Numbered from the stretch's first letter, positions 1 to 8,671 are shown. The stretch is DNA of 64,000 nt from Microbacterium proteolyticum (GCF_030818075.1 NZ_JAUSZZ010000001.1:1-64000); one strand, 5' to 3'. Notes: a model not told the origin generated them from the letters alone. Program-made: numbers and translations.

Positions 1-1
1 G

Positions 2-286
2 GAGAGCATCGGCATCCTGAGCGATCGCGAGCGCGAGGTCGCGGTGCTGGTGCTGCAGGGCAAGACCTACGCGGAGATCGGCGAGACCATCTTTATCTCG
101 CCCCGCACCGCCGAGCACCACATCGCCCGCATCCGCCGACGCCTGGGTGCGACCTCGCGCTCCGACCTGATGGCGCGCCTGCGCATGGCGCTCGACGACG
201 ACGGGTACGCCGCCGATCCTGCGCCGGAAGCCGGCGCGGAGACCGCGCAGCCCGCCCGCATCCTCGCCGCCGCCAAACCCCTATGA
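2..286 (+). CDS. LuxR-family response regulator, C-terminal end (5' truncated by window)
   Basis: The reading frame enters from the left edge, so only the last 94 codons are visible. They begin with a LuxR/NarL-type DNA-binding domain: the LSDREREV start, then a recognition helix region with SPRTAEHHIARIRRRLG, the usual GerE-like spacing, and finally an Ala-rich tail. The sensory or receiver part lies outside the window. It sits 92 bases upstream of the IniB-like gene on the same strand, so it is a good candidate regulator of that module. That link is inferred from position; the ligand or signal cannot be seen. Confidence 0.85.
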   Translation, partial: ESIGILSDREREVAVLVLQGKTYAEIGETIFISPRTAEHHIARIRRRLGATSRSDLMARLRMALDDDGYAADPAPEAGAETAQPARILAAAKPL

Positions 287-377
287 CCCACCCCGCGCTA
301 TGGGGGTTCCCCCCGACGCGCACACGCACCCCCTCGACCTAACGTCGATCCCAAGCAACAACCGTGAGGAGACCACA

Positions 378-1127
378 ATGAGCGTGACGCTGGCGACGAT
401 GGCAGATGCGCTGATCGAATTCATCCTGAGCCTCCTGCGCGACCCGGAGGCCGCCGCCGAGTTCGAGGAGGATCCGGAGGGCGCGATGGCGGCGCGCGGG
501 CTGAGCAATGTCTCGTACGCCGACGTCTGCTCGGTGGCCCCGGTCATCGCGGAGAAGCCCCACGTGGTCCCGGTCTCGCAGCCGGTGGTGGTGCCGGTGC
601 CCGTGGCGCCCAAGCCCGAGTGGAATCCGGTGGTCAAGGAGATCAAGACGATCACCACCCAGCTGCAGTACACCCACATCGACGACCGCGACACCATCGT
701 CGATCAGTCGGTGAACCAGAACATCTGGGCGAACGGCGACGTCAACCAGACCTTCGGCAATGAAGCAGTCGTCGCCTCCGGCGACAAGGCCATCGCGGCA
801 GGCAACGACGTCGACCAGGACACCACGCTCGATCAGTCCACCGACATCGACGCCGGCAACGACGTCAACATCGGCAACGACGAGACGAACACCGACATCG
901 ACGGGTCCTACAACGACACCACCGAGACGACCACGGAGACCGACAACTCCTCCGACGTGGACCTCACCGACTCGGCGAACGACTCCTCGACGGACGTCGT
1001 CGTCGACGACTCCTTCAACGACACCACCGAGACCACGGTCGACACCTCCGTCGACGAGGACACCACCGTCGTGTTCGACTCGGGCAACGACGTCGTCATC
1101 GAAGACACCTCGGATGACACCCTCTGA
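378..1127 (+). CDS. IniB-like protein with Asp/Asn/Thr-rich repeat tail
   Basis: A 249-residue protein. Residues 1-60 match the IniB N-terminal domain type: a hydrophobic helix, then LLRDPEAAAEFEEDPEGAM and GLSNVSYADV. A Val/Pro linker follows, then a block starting IVDQSVNQNI and ending IDGSYN that also occurs in the two proteins encoded at 5417-7198. The tail is very rich in Asp, Thr, Ser and Asn. ATG 378 is preferred over upstream starts because GAGGAG lies 6 bases before it. In mycobacteria IniB is encoded with dynamin-like IniA and IniC and is induced by cell-wall drugs; the same parts are found here. Molecular function is unknown. Confidence 0.85.
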   Translation: MSVTLATMADALIEFILSLLRDPEAAAEFEEDPEGAMAARGLSNVSYADVCSVAPVIAEKPHVVPVSQPVVVPVPVAPKPEWNPVVKEIKTITTQLQYTHIDDRDTIVDQSVNQNIWANGDVNQTFGNEAVVASGDKAIAAGNDVDQDTTLDQSTDIDAGNDVNIGNDETNTDIDGSYNDTTETTTETDNSSDVDLTDSANDSSTDVVVDDSFNDTTETTVDTSVDEDTTVVFDSGNDVVIEDTSDDTL

Positions 1128-1809
1128 CACGCCCTCGGAACGGCGGGTGGGCTCGCAGGAGCTCATCCGCCGTTCCGGCGCGTCCGCACCCCAGACCCAG
1201 ATGCGCCGGTCGCCGGCGCCGCCGCCGTACGAACCGCCCGCCAAGGCCGCGAAACCGGAGCGCCCCGCGCTGCACGACAAGGCCGCCGCGCCCGTCCTGG
1301 TCAAGATGCCGCCGCCCGCCGCCGTGCGCCTGGCGCAGATCAGTTGGGTGCTCAGCCTGGTCGTGGGCGCCATCGCCGTGGGGTACCAGTTCGTCATCCG
1401 CCAGTCGATCGACCCCGACATCGAAGCGATCGTCCGCGGGGTCGACGGCTCCCGCCCCGGCGAGACCGTCAGCACCGCCGCCGACATCGTCTTCTGGTGC
1501 GTCTTCGGCGCTCTCGTGACGGTGCTTCTGGTGCACATCACCTCGTTCGTGTCGTTCAACAACCGTCGAGACAACGCGCGATGGTGGATGCTCGGCACCC
1601 TGCTGTTCCTGGCCGTGTCGGTCCTGGCGGCGCGGCAGTTCGTCGCCGTCGGCGACCGGGGCGTGCCGCTCGACCGTCTGTTGCTGATCCAGCTGGGGCT
1701 GTTCGCGCTGGGCCTGCTGTTCTCCGTCATCCCGGCGGCCTTGCGCTGGACGCGGCGCAAGCACGACATCCGACGCGGCAGCCCCGGCGGCTCCGCGGCG
1801 GACTTCTGA
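1114..1809 (+). CDS. Membrane protein of the IniB-like operon
   Basis: A 231-residue protein with a Pro/Ala-rich cytosolic-looking N terminus of about 70 residues. It then has four likely membrane segments (about 76-94, 125-147, 158-175 and 190-209) and a basic tail. ATG 1114 overlaps the end of the IniB-like gene by 14 bases, so the two are probably translationally coupled. I do not recognise the family. Its position suggests a membrane partner of the IniB-like and dynamin-like proteins, which is inference only. Confidence 0.75.
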   Translation: MTPSDTPSERRVGSQELIRRSGASAPQTQMRRSPAPPPYEPPAKAAKPERPALHDKAAAPVLVKMPPPAAVRLAQISWVLSLVVGAIAVGYQFVIRQSIDPDIEAIVRGVDGSRPGETVSTAADIVFWCVFGALVTVLLVHITSFVSFNNRRDNARWWMLGTLLFLAVSVLAARQFVAVGDRGVPLDRLLLIQLGLFALGLLFSVIPAALRWTRRKHDIRRGSPGGSAADF

Positions 1810-1810
1810 C

Positions 1811-1848
1811 GAAGCGGCATCCGATCCTCCCCGGTCGGATGCCGCTTC
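1811..1848. terminator. Bidirectional terminator hairpin
   Basis: Two 16-base arms (starting GAAGCGGCATCC and ending GGATGCCGCTTC) pair with one mismatch around a six-base loop. The hairpin lies between the convergent membrane-protein gene and the IniC-like gene, so it can stop transcription from both sides. Confidence 0.7.
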
Positions 1849-1856
1849 CCTTCGTT

Positions 1857-3383
1857 CTAGGCCGGACCGCCCGAGAGCACGGCGGATGCGCCGACACGAT
1901 CGCCGCTGCCGGAGTCGGGGCCCAGGAGATCGGATGCCGCGCCCTCGACGCTGCGGACCACACCACGGCACAGATCGGCGGTGTGGCGGTCGGTCAGGGG
2001 CGACTCCGCGAGCGAGCGCCACTGGGTCAGCAGGGCATCGATGCGTTCGCGCTGCGCCGGTGCCTGCGCGTCGGCGCCGAGGCCGAGGCGTCGGACCGGG
2101 GAGAGACCGGACGCGCCCACGATGCGCTCCGCCTCGGCGAGCGCTGCGGCGTCGAGCTCGGGCGGCGCGGTGCGCAGCTCGGCCAGGAGCGACAGCTCCC
2201 GCAGGTCGTGGCTCTGTGCGGTAAGACGTTCGATGGAGGCCAGCAGCCCCGCCGTCTGCGGGCGGGGGCGCTCGCGCACGAGCCGCTCGACGCTGTGCAG
2301 GATGCCGCGTGCCTTCAGCGCGAACGCGCGGCCCCGGAACTGATCGTCGACGAAGCGCTGCACCTCGACCAGTCCGCTCTGCTGCACCAGACGGTCGGAC
2401 AGGGCGGACGACGAGGTCGCGCCGCCGCGGATCAGCGCCGCCGCCAGACGGACCCCGAACAGGCCGAAGCGCCGCAGCAGGGAGCGACGCACCTCGACGC
2501 TCAGCGCGGTGTCGTCGGTGGCACGGATGAAGCGGTCGACGGTCAGCAGCAGCCGGTCGCGCGCGGCGCGATCCATCAGGGCGATGTGACGCAGGGCGAT
2601 GAATTCGCTCTCGCGCAGCGTCCGGCCGCCCTCGGCGAGCAGGCCCGCCACGGGCACCACGTCGAGCGCGAGGGCGCGCAGCTCCCCGTCGCGGCGGTAC
2701 CGATCGGCGATCTTCGCAGCCGACAGCAGGGAGTCGATGCGGCCCGAGCCGATCTCGTCGGCGCGCGAGAGCGCGGCCAGGGCGTTCACGGTCTGCGACT
2801 CCCCCGCGGCGGTGTCGCGGAAGGCCTCGAGGAACTTGAGGTCTTCGGCGTGCACGTGCCGGAGCAGGTAGATGATGGCATCCGCGGCCGTCGGGGTGTC
2901 CCGCGGGAGGAAGAAATCGGTGGAACGCGCCGAGTTCTCCACGCTGAGCGAGGCGATGCCCGGGGTGTCGATCAGCACGGTGGAGCGCAGACTCTCACTC
3001 GGCCACGCGACGTCGATCCACGCGACCTCCTCGGCGGTGTAGCCGCCCATGTCGAGGACCAGACGCCCCTCCTGCCGCCGCACCGGGCGCGAGATGCGCC
3101 GGCCGTCGTGCAGACGCAGATCGACCCGTGCCGTCGATCCGTAGCGGTACCACGTGATGGTGCGCGTGCACTCCCCCGCATCGGTGGGCGCGATCCGCTC
3201 GCCGATGAGCGCGTTCAGCAGCGTCGACTTGCCGGCCTTGACGATGCCGGCCACCGCCAGCCGCAGGGGCTCGCGCAGCCGCGCGCGGAACGACTCGAGC
3301 ACCTCCACCGCAGCGGTGTCATCGGCGTACACGCCCAGGGCATCGTCGACGATGCGCGCGACCTCGGTCAGTCCCGCGCTCAT
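1857..3383 (-). CDS. Dynamin-family GTPase, IniC-like
   Basis: A 508-residue protein with a GTPase domain at its N terminus: P-loop GIVKAGKS at residues 46-53, DTPG at 139-142 and a G4-like SRAD at 206-209. The rest is helical and Arg/Leu-rich without an obvious membrane hairpin, as in mycobacterial IniC. Start ATG 3383 overlaps the stop of the upstream IniA-like gene as ATGA, so the two are coupled. Paired bacterial dynamins commonly act as partners in membrane remodelling. The exact role here is inferred. Confidence 0.85.
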   Translation of the reverse strand: MSAGLTEVARIVDDALGVYADDTAAVEVLESFRARLREPLRLAVAGIVKAGKSTLLNALIGERIAPTDAGECTRTITWYRYGSTARVDLRLHDGRRISRPVRRQEGRLVLDMGGYTAEEVAWIDVAWPSESLRSTVLIDTPGIASLSVENSARSTDFFLPRDTPTAADAIIYLLRHVHAEDLKFLEAFRDTAAGESQTVNALAALSRADEIGSGRIDSLLSAAKIADRYRRDGELRALALDVVPVAGLLAEGGRTLRESEFIALRHIALMDRAARDRLLLTVDRFIRATDDTALSVEVRRSLLRRFGLFGVRLAAALIRGGATSSSALSDRLVQQSGLVEVQRFVDDQFRGRAFALKARGILHSVERLVRERPRPQTAGLLASIERLTAQSHDLRELSLLAELRTAPPELDAAALAEAERIVGASGLSPVRRLGLGADAQAPAQRERIDALLTQWRSLAESPLTDRHTADLCRGVVRSVEGAASDLLGPDSGSGDRVGASAVLSGGPA

Positions 3384-5296
3384 CGCCCGACCGCCGCGGG
3401 GGCGGGGCGCGGCGCCTCGACGCCCGCCGCGGGGATGCGCCCCCGCAGCGCCTCGATGTCGCGCAGCTGCGCCTGCAGCTGGCCGATGCGCTTGTCGCGA
3501 TCGGCGGTGTACGTCGCCGCGGCCTGCTTGGCCACCAGGACCGAGTCGCTCAGTGACCGGTGCAGTTCGTCGGCGATGGAGCCGAAGTGGTCGCGCGCGG
3601 TGCGCTGGACGATGCGGAGGCGGTCCTTCAGCTGCTTGCCCACCTGGAACACGGTGTCTTCGATGTGGCGGCGGAGCAGGTTCTTCGCCTCGTTCTGCCG
3701 TCGCAGCAGCCGGGCCGACATGTCCTCGCGGAACGCGCGGCGGCCCACCAGCACGCCGGCGAGCAGCGACAGCGGGTTGATGAGCGAAAGGCCGACGATG
3801 CTCGTGGCCAGGCCCACCATGAGCACGCCGCCGTACGATCCGCGCACGCCGATGTAGATCTTCTCGGCCGCGCCCATCTTGCCGTCGTCGAGGTGCTGCA
3901 GCTCCTCGACCGGATCCAGCAGGCCGTCGGTGCCGGCCACGTCGATGAGCGGGATCGACTCCTCCCCCATGCGGAACTCCTCGGCGACCTGCTCCGCCAG
4001 CCACTGGGAGCGCTCGTTGGTCCACACGAACGTCTCGGAGACCGCCGCGTTCACGCGCTGGTCCACCCACTCGGCGATCTGCTCCCAGATGGGGCCGGGG
4101 TCGCCCTCGTCGATGGCCGCCTCGCCCTCGCGCTGCACCTTGCGCAGGCGATCGCGAAGGTCGTGCTCGGTGTCGGAGATGAGGTCGGCGATGCCGTCGG
4201 ACAGCGTCACCTGCCACCGGGAGGTGCGGCTGCGGAAGTCGTCGGCCTTCGCCTTGGCATCCTCGAGACGGGCGATCATGCCCGGGGTGTCCTCGGGATG
4301 CTGCAGGGCGTTCAGCTCCGTCTTGACCGCGAGCGACAGCTGGTCGGCGACGGTCATGAGATCGTGCACGGCCGCGCGGCGGTTGAGGTCCTCCGCCTTG
4401 CCCAGCACGTCGCGGCGCAGATGCGCGACGAGCTCGGGGAAACCGGACTCCTCGTTGAGATCGCGGTCCTGCTGCTCGGCGGCCAGCAGACGCAGGTCGC
4501 TCGAGACGGCGAAGACGGGGACGTCGTCGATGTCGACGCCGAGGTCGTTCAGGTGCTTCTCGTCGACGCGCTGGATCTCGCGCCACTCGGGGTAGAGGTC
4601 GGTCTTCGACAGCACCGCGGCGACGTTGGGCGAGATCCGCATCGCGTGGCGGAGGAACTGGATCTCGGGCTCGGTGTACTCCTGCGACGCATCCGAGACC
4701 AGCAGCACCGCGTGCGCGGTGGTCAGGGCGGCGAGCGTCGCCAGCGACCGGGTGGACTCGAGCCCGCCGACGCCGGGCGAGTCGACGATGCGCAGACCCC
4801 CCTTGAGGATCTCGCGGGGCAGCAGCACCTCGGCCCCCACCACGTCACCGTCCTGCTCCCCGGCGGCGCGCGCGGTGACGTAGTCGGCGAGGCGCTCGAA
4901 GGGGATGTCGACACGGCGGATCTCGCGCGACTCGCCGCTCTCGCGCGAGACGAGGACGGTGGCCGAGGGCTCCTGGGCGTAGCCGACGGAGGTGGGGACG
5001 CTCGTGGCGATGTCGTCGTCGACGGCGCATGCGGGGGCGTTGATCAGAGCGTTGACGAGCTTGCTCTTGCCCTGCTTGAACTGGCCCACGATGACCACGC
5101 GCACGTGCGGATCCTGCAGGCGGGCCCGGGTGCTGGTCAGCTTCTCGGCCAGGTCTTCGCGCCCGAGGACGGCCGAGTACTTCCGGGCCCGCTCGACCAG
5201 AGCGGTGAGTTCGCCGGGGACCGCCGTCGGAGGTGTCTCCCCCGCGGGGCCGGCATCGGTGACGGGGGACGTGGGGGATTCGGCCGCTGCGCTCAC
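3380..5296 (-). CDS. Dynamin-family GTPase, IniA-like
   Basis: A 638-residue bacterial dynamin-like protein. The GTPase motifs are complete: P-loop GQFKQGKS at 71-78, DSPGVGG from 172 and SKTD at 230-233. A long helical stalk follows, with a hydrophobic hairpin at about 489-518 that would insert in or dip into the membrane. Length and layout fit IniA, which is known from mycobacterial work to be a membrane-remodelling dynamin. The start is GTG 5296, with a GAGAGGT ribosome site upstream. The adjoining IniC-like gene overlaps its end, and IniB-type proteins flank the pair. Confidence 0.87.
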   Translation of the reverse strand: MSAAAESPTSPVTDAGPAGETPPTAVPGELTALVERARKYSAVLGREDLAEKLTSTRARLQDPHVRVVIVGQFKQGKSKLVNALINAPACAVDDDIATSVPTSVGYAQEPSATVLVSRESGESREIRRVDIPFERLADYVTARAAGEQDGDVVGAEVLLPREILKGGLRIVDSPGVGGLESTRSLATLAALTTAHAVLLVSDASQEYTEPEIQFLRHAMRISPNVAAVLSKTDLYPEWREIQRVDEKHLNDLGVDIDDVPVFAVSSDLRLLAAEQQDRDLNEESGFPELVAHLRRDVLGKAEDLNRRAAVHDLMTVADQLSLAVKTELNALQHPEDTPGMIARLEDAKAKADDFRSRTSRWQVTLSDGIADLISDTEHDLRDRLRKVQREGEAAIDEGDPGPIWEQIAEWVDQRVNAAVSETFVWTNERSQWLAEQVAEEFRMGEESIPLIDVAGTDGLLDPVEELQHLDDGKMGAAEKIYIGVRGSYGGVLMVGLATSIVGLSLINPLSLLAGVLVGRRAFREDMSARLLRRQNEAKNLLRRHIEDTVFQVGKQLKDRLRIVQRTARDHFGSIADELHRSLSDSVLVAKQAAATYTADRDKRIGQLQAQLRDIEALRGRIPAAGVEAPRPAPAAVGR

Positions 5297-5357
5297 GCGA
5301 GGTACCTCTCGAGATCATGGCCGGCGCCTCTTCGCGCCGGGACAACAGAAACGACGA

Positions 5358-5388
5358 TAGCCCTGGGCGGGAATCCCGCCCAGGGCTA
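5358..5388 (-). terminator. Terminator after the Asn/Asp-rich gene
   Basis: A perfect 14-base inverted repeat (TAGCCCTGGGCGGG and its complement) around AAT. It is followed on the minus strand by a T-rich stretch. It separates the 5417-7198 transcript from the IniA-like gene, although readthrough into the dynamin genes is possible. Confidence 0.75.
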
Positions 5389-5416
5389 CCGTCTGAAGGT
5401 TTCGTCTGAACGGATC

Positions 5417-6256
5417 TCAGGCGTCCGGCAGATCGATGACCGGAACCTCGATGACCGTCTCGTTGCCCGAGCCCCAGACCACGTCGGCGTTGATGGTCCA
5501 GTCGTTCGTCTCGGTGTCGGTGAAGTCGTCGTTGAACGAGTCCGTCACGTCCACGTCGATCGACTCGTCGTTGCCCACGTTGTCGAACGACCACGACTGC
5601 GACGCGTCGGTGATGTCGATGTCGGTGTACGACTCGTTGTACGAGCCGTCGATGGTGACGATCTCGGTGGAGTTGCCGATGTTGATGTCACCGCCGGAAT
5701 CGATCGTCGTCGACTTGTCGAGCGAGTACGAGATGTCGACGTTCCCGCCCGCAGCGACGGATCCCGAGCCGGATGCCGTCACCGCACCGTTGGCGAACGA
5801 CTGGTCGACGTCGCCGAACGAGGCGATGTTCTGGTTCACCGACTGGTCGGTGATCGTCGCCGAGCTGTGAATGGCCGCCGCACCGCCGCCGACGCCGCCG
5901 AAGCCGCCGTCGAAGCCGGTGTTGTACTCGCGGTTGCCGGCGTTGACCGATTCGTCGGTCCACGAGTTGTCCTCGTAGGAGTTGTGCGAGTCGACCTCGA
6001 TGTCGGCGACGACCGAGTTGTCGGAGTTGTCGGAGTTGTCGTTCCCCGAGTCCGAGATGTCCCAGTTCGTGTTGCCGGAGTCGACGTTGCCGGAGTCGAC
6101 GATGTCGACGTCGGTCGTGTTCGTCTCCTCGTACGAATCGTCGACATTGCCGACGTTGTCGAGGTCGACTCCGAGGTTGGTGGAGTTGTCGGTGTTGCCG
6201 ACGTTCTCCCACGTGGTGTTTCCGGAGTTGTCGACGTTTCCGATGTCCCAGACCAT
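5417..6256 (-). CDS. Asn/Asp/Ser-rich protein sharing the IniB-like repeat block
   Basis: A 279-residue protein dominated by Asn, Asp, Ser, Thr and Gly, with no Cys or Lys clusters and no signal peptide or membrane segment that I can see. The first third repeats short units such as DSGNVDSGN. NAGNREYNTGF occurs near residue 105. The middle carries the block TITDQSVNQNI ... GGDINIGN ... IDGSYN shared with the IniB-like protein and with the next gene. The periodic polar/hydrophobic pattern would suit a beta-solenoid fold, which is inference. ATG 6256 has a good purine-rich site upstream. Function unknown. Confidence 0.8.
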   Translation of the reverse strand: MVWDIGNVDNSGNTTWENVGNTDNSTNLGVDLDNVGNVDDSYEETNTTDVDIVDSGNVDSGNTNWDISDSGNDNSDNSDNSVVADIEVDSHNSYEDNSWTDESVNAGNREYNTGFDGGFGGVGGGAAAIHSSATITDQSVNQNIASFGDVDQSFANGAVTASGSGSVAAGGNVDISYSLDKSTTIDSGGDINIGNSTEIVTIDGSYNESYTDIDITDASQSWSFDNVGNDESIDVDVTDSFNDDFTDTETNDWTINADVVWGSGNETVIEVPVIDLPDA

Positions 6257-6286
6257 GATCTTCGTCTCTCTTGTCTCGTGGGTGTC

Positions 6287-7198
6287 TTAGAAGGGCAGGT
6301 CGACGGTGTAGCTGTTGCCGCTGTCGACGATCGCGTCGATGTTGACCTCGACGGTGGTGTCGGTGTCGAAGACCTCCGAGGTGTTGAACGACCCGTCGGC
6401 GGAGTAGCTCTCCGAGTAGTCGTTGAACGAGTCGGTCACGTCGACGTCGGTCGACGCGTCGGTGTAGCTCCAGTCGACGTCGACGGTGTTGAACGAGTCG
6501 CTCACGGTGGTGATCGAGGTCTCGTTGCCGATGTTGATGTCGCCCTCGGCGTTGAGGGTGGTCGACTGGTCCACCTCGGTCGACCAGTTCACGTCGCCGC
6601 CCGCGGCGATCGAGTCGGCACCCGAGGCGGTCACCGCGCCGTTGCCGAACTCCTGGGAGACGTCGCCTCCCGAGGCGATGTTCTGGTTGACCGACTGGTC
6701 GACGATCGTCGACTGGCTCCAGATCTCGGTGTGACCGCCACCGCTGGCCGCCGCCGCCGAGCCCGTCGAACCGCCGAAGCCCGTGTTGTACTCGCGGTTG
6801 CCCGCGTTGACGGAGGCGTCCGTCTCGGAGTTGTCGACGTAGCTGTTGTACGACCCCTCGGTCCAGGAGAAGTCGACCGAGTTGTCGGAGTTGTCGGAGT
6901 TGTCGTTGAACGAGTCCGTGACGTCCGTGGACTCGTTGTTGGAGTTCTCGTTGAACGAACCGTCGACGCCGACGGTCGTGTCGTTGGTCACCGTCTCGGT
7001 GTTGGTCTCGTTGAACGAGTCCGTGACGTCGACGTCGGCGTTCAGCGAGTTGTCCTCGTTGAGCGAGTCCGCGACGCCGAGGTTGAGCGAATCGTTGATG
7101 TCGCCAGTCGTAGGCATTTCTTCCATCCCATTCCCGGGCTGCGGCCCGCAGGTGCTGTTCGTACTGTCGAGAGTAGGAACGGCGCTCGGATCCGGCAT
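6287..7198 (-). CDS. Asn/Asp/Ser-rich paralogue with the IniB-like repeat block
   Basis: A 303-residue paralogue of the downstream gene, 30 bases away and almost certainly in the same operon. It repeats DVTDSFN-type units several times. It contains NAGNREYNTGF and the shared block TIVDQSVNQNI ... EGDINIGN, and ends in an acidic Val/Asp-rich tail. No signal peptide is visible. ATG 7198 is chosen over internal ATGs near 7126 because GGGGAGG lies about six bases upstream of it. Three copies of the block within 7 kb point to local duplication of one domain. Function unknown. Confidence 0.8.
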   Translation of the reverse strand: MPDPSAVPTLDSTNSTCGPQPGNGMEEMPTTGDINDSLNLGVADSLNEDNSLNADVDVTDSFNETNTETVTNDTTVGVDGSFNENSNNESTDVTDSFNDNSDNSDNSVDFSWTEGSYNSYVDNSETDASVNAGNREYNTGFGGSTGSAAAASGGGHTEIWSQSTIVDQSVNQNIASGGDVSQEFGNGAVTASGADSIAAGGDVNWSTEVDQSTTLNAEGDINIGNETSITTVSDSFNTVDVDWSYTDASTDVDVTDSFNDYSESYSADGSFNTSEVFDTDTTVEVNIDAIVDSGNSYTVDLPF

Positions 7199-7257
7199 CG
7201 GGGACCTCCCCGGTATCGGTTACGGGGTGCCCCGGGGTTTTCGGGGGTGCGAGGAGG

Positions 7258-7368
7258 GGGTCGGGTGATTCCCCCGCGGGTGGCGACGGGATCGGCCGCC
7301 TGCCGAGGGGAGGGGGCCGGGTGGTCCCCCCGCGGGTGGCGACGGGACCATCCGCCTGCCGAGGGGAG
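7258..7368. repeat. Two tandem copies of a 56-bp repeat
   Basis: The segment 7258-7313 is repeated at 7314-7368 with a few substitutions; both copies contain CCCCCGCGGGTGGCGACGGG and CCGCCTGCCGAGGGGAG. It lies upstream of the Asn/Asp-rich operon and upstream of the methyltransferase gene, within a G-rich stretch. It could be regulatory or simply a slippage product. Confidence 0.7.
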
Positions 7369-7427
7369 ACGGCGCAGACCTCGTCCGCCCCCCGGCGCCC
7401 GCGAATCCGCCCGCCTAGGCTGGTTCG

Positions 7428-8615
7428 GTGGACACCGCCGAGCTCACCGCCCTGCTCACCCCCGAAGGGCTTCGCCTCCTCGATGAGGTGGGCCCCCTGG
7501 ACTCGACGGATGACGCGGCGCGCGCCGTCTCACGACTGCGGGCGGCCGGCCACTCCCCCGATCTGGTCGCCGCGGTCGTGGGCCAGGCCCGCCTGCGCGT
7601 GCGCGCCGCCGCGAAGTTCGGGCCGTTCGCCGACCGGATGCTCTTCACCCGGGCCGGTCTCGAGCAGGCGACGCGCCTGTCCATCGCCGCGCGTCACGCG
7701 GGACGCTTCCTCGCCGCGGGCGTGCGACGCGTCGCCGACCTCGGGTGCGGCATCGGCGGTGACGCCCTGGGTCTCGCCGGTCTCGGCATCCGCGTGCATG
7801 CCGTCGACGCCGACGAGGTGACCGCCGCCCTCGCCGCCTACAACCTCGCTCCCTTCGGGGACGACGCGAGCGTCGCGCACGCGCGCGCCGAAGACGTCGA
7901 TCTGAGGGAGATGGATGCCGTGTGGCTCGACCCCGCGCGACGCACCGCCGGGCACGCCGAGACCCGTCAGGTGGCATCCGGTGAGTGGTCGCCGTCGCTC
8001 GAGTGGGTGTTCGACGTGCTGCGCCGCACCCCCGGCGGCGTGAAGCTGGGGCCGGGCTTCGACCGCGCGCTGATCCCCGACGACGTCGAGGCGCAGTGGA
8101 TCAGCGCCGACGGTTCGACCATCGAACTCGTGCTCTGGGCGGGCGCGCTGGCACGCGAGGGCGTGCGCCGCGCCGCGCTCGTCGTACGCGGCGACGACGC
8201 CTGGGAACTCACCGCCCCGACCGACAGCGCGGACGTCGACGTCCGCGACCTCGGCGCGTTCGTGCACGAGCCCGACGGCGCGGTGATCCGGGCCCGGCTC
8301 ATCGGCGAGGTCGGTCGCGCGCTCGACGCGGGCATGCTGTCGACCGGGATCGCCTACCTGACCTCGGATGCCGCGCTCACGAGCCCCTTCGTCTCGTCGT
8401 TCCGCGTGCGCGAGCTCCTCCCCGTCGACACGAAGAAGCTCGCCCAGGCGTTGCGTGCGCGCGGGATCGGGACGCTGGAGATCAAGAAGCGCGGCGTCGA
8501 CATCGACCCGGCCGTGCTGCGCAAGAAGCTGTCGCTCCGCGGCGACGAGGCGGCGACCCTGATCGTGACGCGCGTCGGATCGAAGCGGCTCGCGGTACTG
8601 GCCGACCGCGTGTGA
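7428..8615 (+). CDS. Class I SAM-dependent methyltransferase with THUMP-like C terminus
   Basis: A 395-residue protein with a methyltransferase core. The SAM-binding loop is DLGCGIGGDALGLA at about 105-118, followed by VDADEV and then a WLDPARRT motif in place of the usual (N/D)PPY. The C-terminal 90 residues (RELLPVDTKKLAQALRARG, then GTLEIKKRGVD) match the THUMP-like domain found in this actinobacterial family, so an RNA substrate is likely but not shown. GTG 7428 has no ribosome site; TAGGCT lies six bases upstream, consistent with a leaderless mRNA. Confidence 0.8.
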   Translation: MDTAELTALLTPEGLRLLDEVGPLDSTDDAARAVSRLRAAGHSPDLVAAVVGQARLRVRAAAKFGPFADRMLFTRAGLEQATRLSIAARHAGRFLAAGVRRVADLGCGIGGDALGLAGLGIRVHAVDADEVTAALAAYNLAPFGDDASVAHARAEDVDLREMDAVWLDPARRTAGHAETRQVASGEWSPSLEWVFDVLRRTPGGVKLGPGFDRALIPDDVEAQWISADGSTIELVLWAGALAREGVRRAALVVRGDDAWELTAPTDSADVDVRDLGAFVHEPDGAVIRARLIGEVGRALDAGMLSTGIAYLTSDAALTSPFVSSFRVRELLPVDTKKLAQALRARGIGTLEIKKRGVDIDPAVLRKKLSLRGDEAATLIVTRVGSKRLAVLADRV

Positions 8616-8671
8616 ACCTGCCGTTCCCGCGGCGACCGGCGCCCGCGTGACACTCCGGAGGAGCGCCCCGG

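Noticed and set aside
1344..3857. Very long plus-strand open frame of over 800 codons
   Set aside because: It is the antisense shadow of the IniC-like gene; composition is Arg/Ala/Gly noise without motifs, and the real gene has full GTPase motifs.
3560..7486. 1300-codon plus-strand open frame across the IniA-like gene and the Asn/Asp-rich genes
   Set aside because: Antisense to genes with strong ribosome sites and conserved blocks; the Val/Asp/Gly repeats are the reverse complement of the Asn/Asp repeats.
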